Assembly (NCBI RefSeq): GCF_004379255.2
Contig: NC_056032.1
Coordinates: 32,647,322-32,711,321 of the forward strand
Source of the DNA: Salvia splendens
Lineage: Eukaryota; Streptophyta; Magnoliopsida; Lamiales; Lamiaceae
Direction of reading: 5' to 3'
DNA length: 64,000 nt
Below the pieces are notes generated by a model. That model was not told the origin of the DNA and ran no database searches. It saw only the letters and a list, made by a program, of their open reading frames with translations. This document shows positions 58,973 to 64,000 of the stretch, piece by piece. A program made the translations under genes and the position numbers. Each line of letters starts with the position of its first letter. Within the stretch, counting starts at the first letter, position 1.

Positions 58973-60968
58973 ATGGAGTCCGAAAATGGGATTTGTGTTG
59001 AAGATGAAAAAAGATTAGTTCTTGAAAACTCTAATAGCGAAGGCTCAAGTGTGGATGTGAACAAGGAGAATGTGATCAGTGGTGAAAATGAAGTGGTAAA
59101 AGGCAAGGAAGGCATTAGTTCATCTCCGCCCCAATTCGAAGCATCTTCAACTGTATCAAAGACTACTAAAACCTCCAACGCTAAGAATCCTAATGGGAGA
59201 TCCAAAAAATACAGTGAATTGGTCAAGAATCAATCTGATTCCAAAGGATCAGTAGCCTTTGGCCGGAGTAGGAAGCCAAGCCTGTCACAGTCTCTGTCCT
59301 TTCCGTCCAGAGGCCGTCACTCTGATCCGATGAAGAGAAGCACCGAGGTGCATCCGGCAAAGCCAGAGCCTCGGAGAAATGGTGTGAAATATAATGATGA
59401 TGCCAAGGTTTCTGGTGGATTGAGTGTTAAAGGTGTGGTGAGGGCAGGAAAGGTTGCTGGTGGTAGACGTGCAACTTTAGCTTCGATGCCTAGTGCTTCT
59501 CAATCTGTGGTGAGGTTTTTGCTCTTTCAGTCTTACATTGATGTGTGTTTGGTGTTTTGTGCTTAGTTTTGATTGATGATGGTTTGATTTCAGTCAGGGA
59601 AGCAGTTTCCTGGTGATGGAAATGAAATGAAGACTGAAAGTGACTCGTATGTTGTTTGTTGCTTATTCTTGCTGCCTACGGTTTTAGCACATTGATTGCT
59701 CAATGTCTTACCTATGTTTCTGCCTCATTGAGTGTGGTTTAGTTGGTGATGCAGATTGGTTGAGAAGAGTTCGGAGCCTAGCAACGATATGTTGCCTTAC
59801 AGGGAGGAGGAGGATGCTCGTTCCACTACATCATCGTACTAATCATATATCTTAGACTTTTTATAATGTTTCTTCTAACTTCGTCTTGTCCTATGTTTTG
59901 TTCTGGTTTGTGTTTAAATTGAATGTTCGCGACTTCTTTTTACCTTTGAACAGAACACTAACTCCTCGGACACAGCAGAGGATGAATGTCTTGGCCTTCT
60001 CTTTCAGGTTAGAAGAGCGTGCTGAGAAGCGGAAAGAGGTAGAAACTAGAAGCTTCGAGTGCATCATCATATGTTGTTTAGTTTTGTTAGTTTACTAAAA
60101 ACATTAATGTCTTGGTGTGATGTCATCTATGCCATCGTCAGTTCTACTCGAAGATAGAAGAGAAAATACATGCCAAGGAAGTTGAAAAGACTACTCTGCA
60201 AGCAAAATCGACGGTACTACTACTCTCTGTTTGTCAAATATTATAACCTGAGAATTTGGTTGTTTCGGTTTGGTCACTCGCTTTTCTCGTCTTTTATATG
60301 ATATCAGGAAAGCCGAGAGGCGGAGATAAAACAACTGAGAAAGAGCTTGACCTTCAAAGCTACGCCTATGCCAAGTTTCTACAAGGAACCTCCTCCAAAA
60401 AACGAACTCAAGAAGGTAAGAGTGAATGAACTTTAGAGGCTTATTGTGGGATGAATATTCACTGAGATATTATGCACATGCTTTAATTTAGGATATGAAC
60501 CTTATTTCTTCAAGATACATAACTTCTTTAAAGATGTGTTTTATTACATAACACATTTCTACCTCAATAAAGTTCCACTATCAGGATAAGCCTTGCTCAT
60601 GCATCATTAGTTTACTCAAATCCTTGCATTCCTATACATAGATACCGACCACACGTCCAATATCTCCGAAGCTTGGAAGGAACAAAGGTGCTACTGTTCC
60701 TGCGGCTGCCAACTCCCTTGAAAATGATGGCAATTCTCCTAGGTCTCCCAAGATCAATGGTGATAAAGGCACTGTTGCTTCGAAGAAGCCAACGAGAAGC
60801 TCCCTGCTCAAGCCTAAAACTCAAAATTCTCCCACAGGTACAAAAGCGAAAAATGTGGAGACAGGGGTCCAAAGCAATGCACAGACACCTGATAAAATTG
60901 GGGATTCTTTGCAGTGCAACGGATTTTCTGAGGCGGCTGCTGCTGCTGATGTTAGCGTCGAAGCTTGA
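58973..60968 (+). CDS. TPX2-domain microtubule-binding protein, WVD2-like (WDL)
   Basis: Seven coding exons (58973-59509, 59594-59646, 59755-59835, 59954-60038, 60142-60213, 60308-60415, 60642-60968) join in frame into about 420 aa, with GT-AG introns. The first 180 residues are Ser/Lys-rich and disordered, with KSLSQ-type basic stretches. The TPX2 C-terminal domain spans exons 4-6: [34 protein letters not shown], then [20 protein letters not shown] and FYKEPPPK. The tail ([16 protein letters not shown] onward) is basic with SP sites and ends in SVEA. Members of the WVD2/WDL family bind and bundle cortical microtubules and shape cell expansion. It looks intact and functional. Confidence 0.93.
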
Positions 60969-61548
60969 ATTAGGTGATCAATCACCTTTGCATGCTAAAT
61001 TTCAAGGTGTTTCAAACTCCATTTTGCTGTGAATACAGTTGGTGTATGTTGTAAGTTTGAGTCAAGTGTATTTGTTCGATGTGGTTGCTATTTAATTTGT
61101 GTATTATGTATCATAGTGGAACAAGGAAGTAATACGTTGTACGACTACAGTAGATGTAGGGATATACATCTACCATCTGTAACTTCTTTTCTTCTCTCTC
61201 TATATATTTAATAGGCTTATAATCATGTGTTGTTCATGGCCTGTTCTCAATATACTGGAAATTTGTATACACTTTTTCAACATATATATCTTCATTTTAT
61301 TTGTTACATGCGATTTCTTTCTTTATTTAGTGGCATAGCCGCATAGGATTATTGGTCGAGGGTCGAGGCCATTATAGTGATATTTATTTCTTTGACTTTA
61401 AACTTGGAAAGGCACTCATGAAAAGATACGGACTTGAAACAGTACCATCATATCTGGCGATCTAATGGCTGTCATTATTCAGACTGTATTTTTCATTTTT
61501 TCTTCATTGTAAATGGTAGTTTGATATTTCAACACAAGTTCATACAAT
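60969..61548. other. 3' UTR of the WVD2-like gene and flank
   Basis: The 3' UTR probably runs to about 61210. No other gene is seen before the Harbinger element. Confidence 0.45.
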
Positions 61549-62282
61549 TTAAATTATTGGATCTCCCCGCGGACATCCCTGCGGACATCCTAAAAACACT
61601 TCCTGTCACGTCATACGGACTTCCCACTGCGGATGCCACGTCATACGGACATCCCACTGCACAGTGACGGACATCCCGACGGACTTCCCATATTAAAAAA
61701 AATTCACAAATTAACCAATTTAACAATTTACGGAAGTAAAATTTCGACTCAAATAAGGAGAAAATGAGAACATTGGCTCATCATCCCATACCACTGCGGG
61801 TACATGTTGTAGTACCCGGCATCATCCCCGCCGGCATTTGAGGTTGGGGCATCATTCCCGGCAGTTGGGGCATCGCGGCAGACATCGGCGCCGTTCCGCC
61901 GACGGGAAAAAAAGGTGACGGTGAGTCGCTCGAAGCGGGAGAATCGCTATCGTGGTGCTCCATTGTTCTTCGAAAGAAAAGTGTGTTTAGAGAGAGAGAA
62001 ACTTGTTAAAACAAGTGGTGCGATTGACATGAAGTGCAACGAGACGTATTTATAGAATTTTTTTAAAAAAATTAATGCAAAAATCAGGAATTCCGCGCCG
62101 ACGTCCGTGGAAGTCAACGCAATGGCAGACGTCCCGACGGACGACAGCAAAAAGGCGCGGACATGCGGTGTCCGTATCGGACGTCCGTATCCGTTGAACA
62201 GTTGCACAATGGAGGACGTCCCGCGCGGACGTCGCGCACTCCGGTCTGACATCCGCGCGGAAGTCCACCATTACAGATGCTC
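61549..62282 (-). mobile_element. About 730-bp Harbinger deletion derivative with 5' piece of a transposon gene
   Basis: The right end reversed is GAGCATCTGTAATGGTGGAC, the family of the Tourist element at 30336. The left end is eroded (ATCTCCCCGCGGACATCC). Inside, on the minus strand, is a TATA box (TATAAATA near 62050) and an ATG at 61963 reading MEHHDSDSPASSDSPSPFFP and a Met/Pro/Gly-rich stretch. This looks like the start of an ORF1-type gene whose body was deleted. TTA follows at 62283-62285. Confidence 0.7.
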
Positions 62283-62285
62283 TTA

Positions 62286-62430
62286 GAGCATCCACGGTAG
62301 GACGGACATCCCAATAGTCTAGCACTAGGACATCCCAAAAATACCTCATGCCACGTCACTAGGACATTCCATTACACTTCCACATCACTAGGACATCCCA
62401 CTGCACAATAATAGCCTAGCACTAGGACTA
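62286..62430. mobile_element. Tourist-like fragment abutting the previous element
   Basis: It starts GAGCATCCACGGTAGGACGG directly after the shared TTA. It continues with CACTAGGACATCCCA phrases like the right part of the MITE at 30336 read inverted. The far end is missing. Confidence 0.75.
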
Positions 62431-62478
62431 GCCGACGCCCTAACCAATAAAACAAATTGAAAAATACGATTAATTCGC

Positions 62479-64000
62479 TTTTTTTTCCTCAAACACCATC
62501 ACGGTGGAGGGTTAAGGCAGACCCCCAACCTGTCAATATCAAAAATTATGAAAGAAACATAAATCAACCAAGTCCAAAAGTGACTCGGTCCGCACAGGAG
62601 ATACAAATCACAAGAGCTAACAAAGCTACAATGGTATCTCCACAGACCGGGTACTAACCATCTAACAAACGATAAAACTAACATAACAAGAAAATAAATA
62701 CAAGGATGGTGACCAAGGGTTGGCCATCTCCAAAGGAAAAAATAAAAACCATAAATCAAAACCACGAGCCAAGTGTAGTAGTCATCCATCTCGATATCTG
62801 AATCTGAAGTTCGAATAGCCCAACTGGTCCATCCTCACGAGCGACTTCAAATACCGAGGCGTTGAATCCGCATCAAAGAAAGTGATGGCAGGGGTCTGTA
62901 CCCCCTACCTGCCAGAAAATCGGCTAGTCGGTTGCCCTCTCTAAAGATGTGAGAGAACATAACCTGCAACTGTGAGAGCAAAGTGCGAATGCGAGCCATG
63001 TGATGTCTCACATCTACTGCTCCTCCGCGTCCTGAAGTGAACACCGCGACCACTGCTGCTGCATTCATCTCGACCCAAACCTGCGAAGAGAACTGCATAG
63101 CCAATGTCAACCCGTGAAGAAAAGCTAAGAGCTCCGCCTCGAAGGCCGGCCCAGCTACGAGTGACGTGCAAAAGGCCCCCAGGAGAGAACCGTCTGAACC
63201 ACGAACCACTCCCCCACCGCCATCTTGTCTCGTCGAGGTGAAAAAGGCCCCATCGGTGTTCAGCTTCACCCAAGGATCGTCAGGTGGATGCCAAAGCACA
63301 CTCAGGGACCTCAGAACTCGTCGGCGAGGAGGAACCGAAGGCATGAAGTCGACAGTCGGGGTGCAACCGCGCCAGTGAAGGGGTAGGAGCACACCCGCCG
63401 CCACCAAGATCCGCAGATATCGAATAACCTGCCAAATAACATGTGAAGAACGAAAAGAAATGTCGCGGTGCTTGCAGCTATTCCTCTCCGTCCAAATGAA
63501 CCAATATACAAGGCAAGGGATAATGAAACTGATGTGCAAGGTGGGAGCCCTGTGAGAGGACCTCCACCAAAATCCTAGTCTAAGTGCAATGTTAGTGCAC
63601 GTGTGAATGTGTGTGCTGATGTACGGGAACTAGCCATCGAAGAAATCCCAAACCGATCTCGCCAGAGGACTCGACACAAAAAAATGCTGGAAAGACTCGA
63701 CTGAAAAAGAAGAGACACAACACAGACACTTGGATGTGAGAGAGATACCACGAGTCTGAACATAACACTCAACGGGGACCCTCTGGACGAGGAGGCGCCA
63801 GATGAAGACAGAGATAGTCGGGGTCAGCCCAGCATTCCAAACCATGCGAAGTCCGAAATGTCTAGGGGACCGTGTCCGGATGAGCTCCCAAGCTGAGGCC
63901 GTCGAGAACTCGCCATCGCCAGTGAGGCTCCATCGCATCACATCCCGCCTGCCCACCTCAATCGGAACAGTCCTGATAAGATCCAACACATACAAAGGCA
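62479..64000 (-). mobile_element. LINE (non-LTR retrotransposon), 3' end, L1-like
   Basis: On the minus strand the order is: RT zinc-binding region, RNase H, stop, 3' UTR and a short poly(A) (read as TTTTTTTT at 62479-62486). The 5' part lies beyond the right edge. Confidence 0.85.
62847..64000 (-). pseudogene. LINE ORF2 C-terminus: zf-RVT and RNase H regions, one in-frame stop
   Basis: It enters from the right edge. The zinc-binding region has WSLTGDGEFSTASAWELIR, VWNAGLTPTISVFIWRLL and CLCC, ending ARSVWDFFDG at an in-frame TAG (63630). The same frame continues (WRSSHRAPTLHISFII, VYWFIWTERNSCKHRD) into an RNase H: VKLNTDGAF, GGGGVVRGSDGSLLGAF, FEAELLAFLHGL, WVEMNAAAVV, FREGNRLADFLAGRG. The final stop is at 62847. 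One nonsense change and no frameshift suggest a fairly recent copy. It would have copied the element's RNA. Confidence 0.87.

Overview
This is nuclear DNA from a flowering plant, very probably a eudicot. Three host genes have GT-AG introns and clear plant homologues. The rest is mostly plant transposable elements: a Tat-lineage Ty3/gypsy element, a LINE, hAT, PIF/Harbinger, Stowaway-like MITEs and (TA)n-bounded elements. I cannot fix the species from sequence alone. There are no prokaryotic features, CRISPR arrays or recognisable tRNA/rRNA genes.

Layout. Positions 1-7353 are the 3' part of a Tat-lineage Ty3/gypsy retrotransposon: end of RT, two RNase H domains, integrase, a 39-bp tandem repeat, an antisense spliced accessory gene, polypurine tract and 3' LTR. 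Positions 7354-29750 are a dense transposon block. From about 13.3 kb on, elements sit head to tail, separated only by (TA)n runs. At least six element families have their own internal repeated word or tandem array but share terminal features. A few larger copies keep fragments of a Ulp1-like (C48) protease and of a zinc-knuckle protein.

Host genes. At 30910-32819 (+) lies an intact four-exon ML-domain (MD-2-related lipid-recognition) protein. At 33359-41365 (-) lies a wrecked gene for an NT-C2 (EEIG1/EHBP1-type) domain protein. Its first coding exon is split by a 1.08-kb hAT element with an 8-bp target duplication and then by an LTR retroelement, and its body carries three one-base frameshifts in homopolymers. 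At 48019-50224 (+) lies an intact seven-exon calcium-dependent protein kinase. At 58973-60968 (+) lies an intact seven-exon TPX2/WVD2-like microtubule-binding protein.

Other mobile DNA. A PIF/Harbinger transposase pseudogene (43845-45633) sits inside a Stowaway-like MITE; a second copy of that MITE at about 51.9 kb preserves the empty site. Non-autonomous Harbinger/Tourist elements lie at 30336-30657 and about 61.55-62.43 kb. A LINE 3' end (RT zinc-binding and RNase H regions, minus strand) runs off the right edge. The host genes show no operon-like link; each has its own promoter region. The ML gene and the NT-C2 pseudogene are neighbours, which may reflect old microsynteny.
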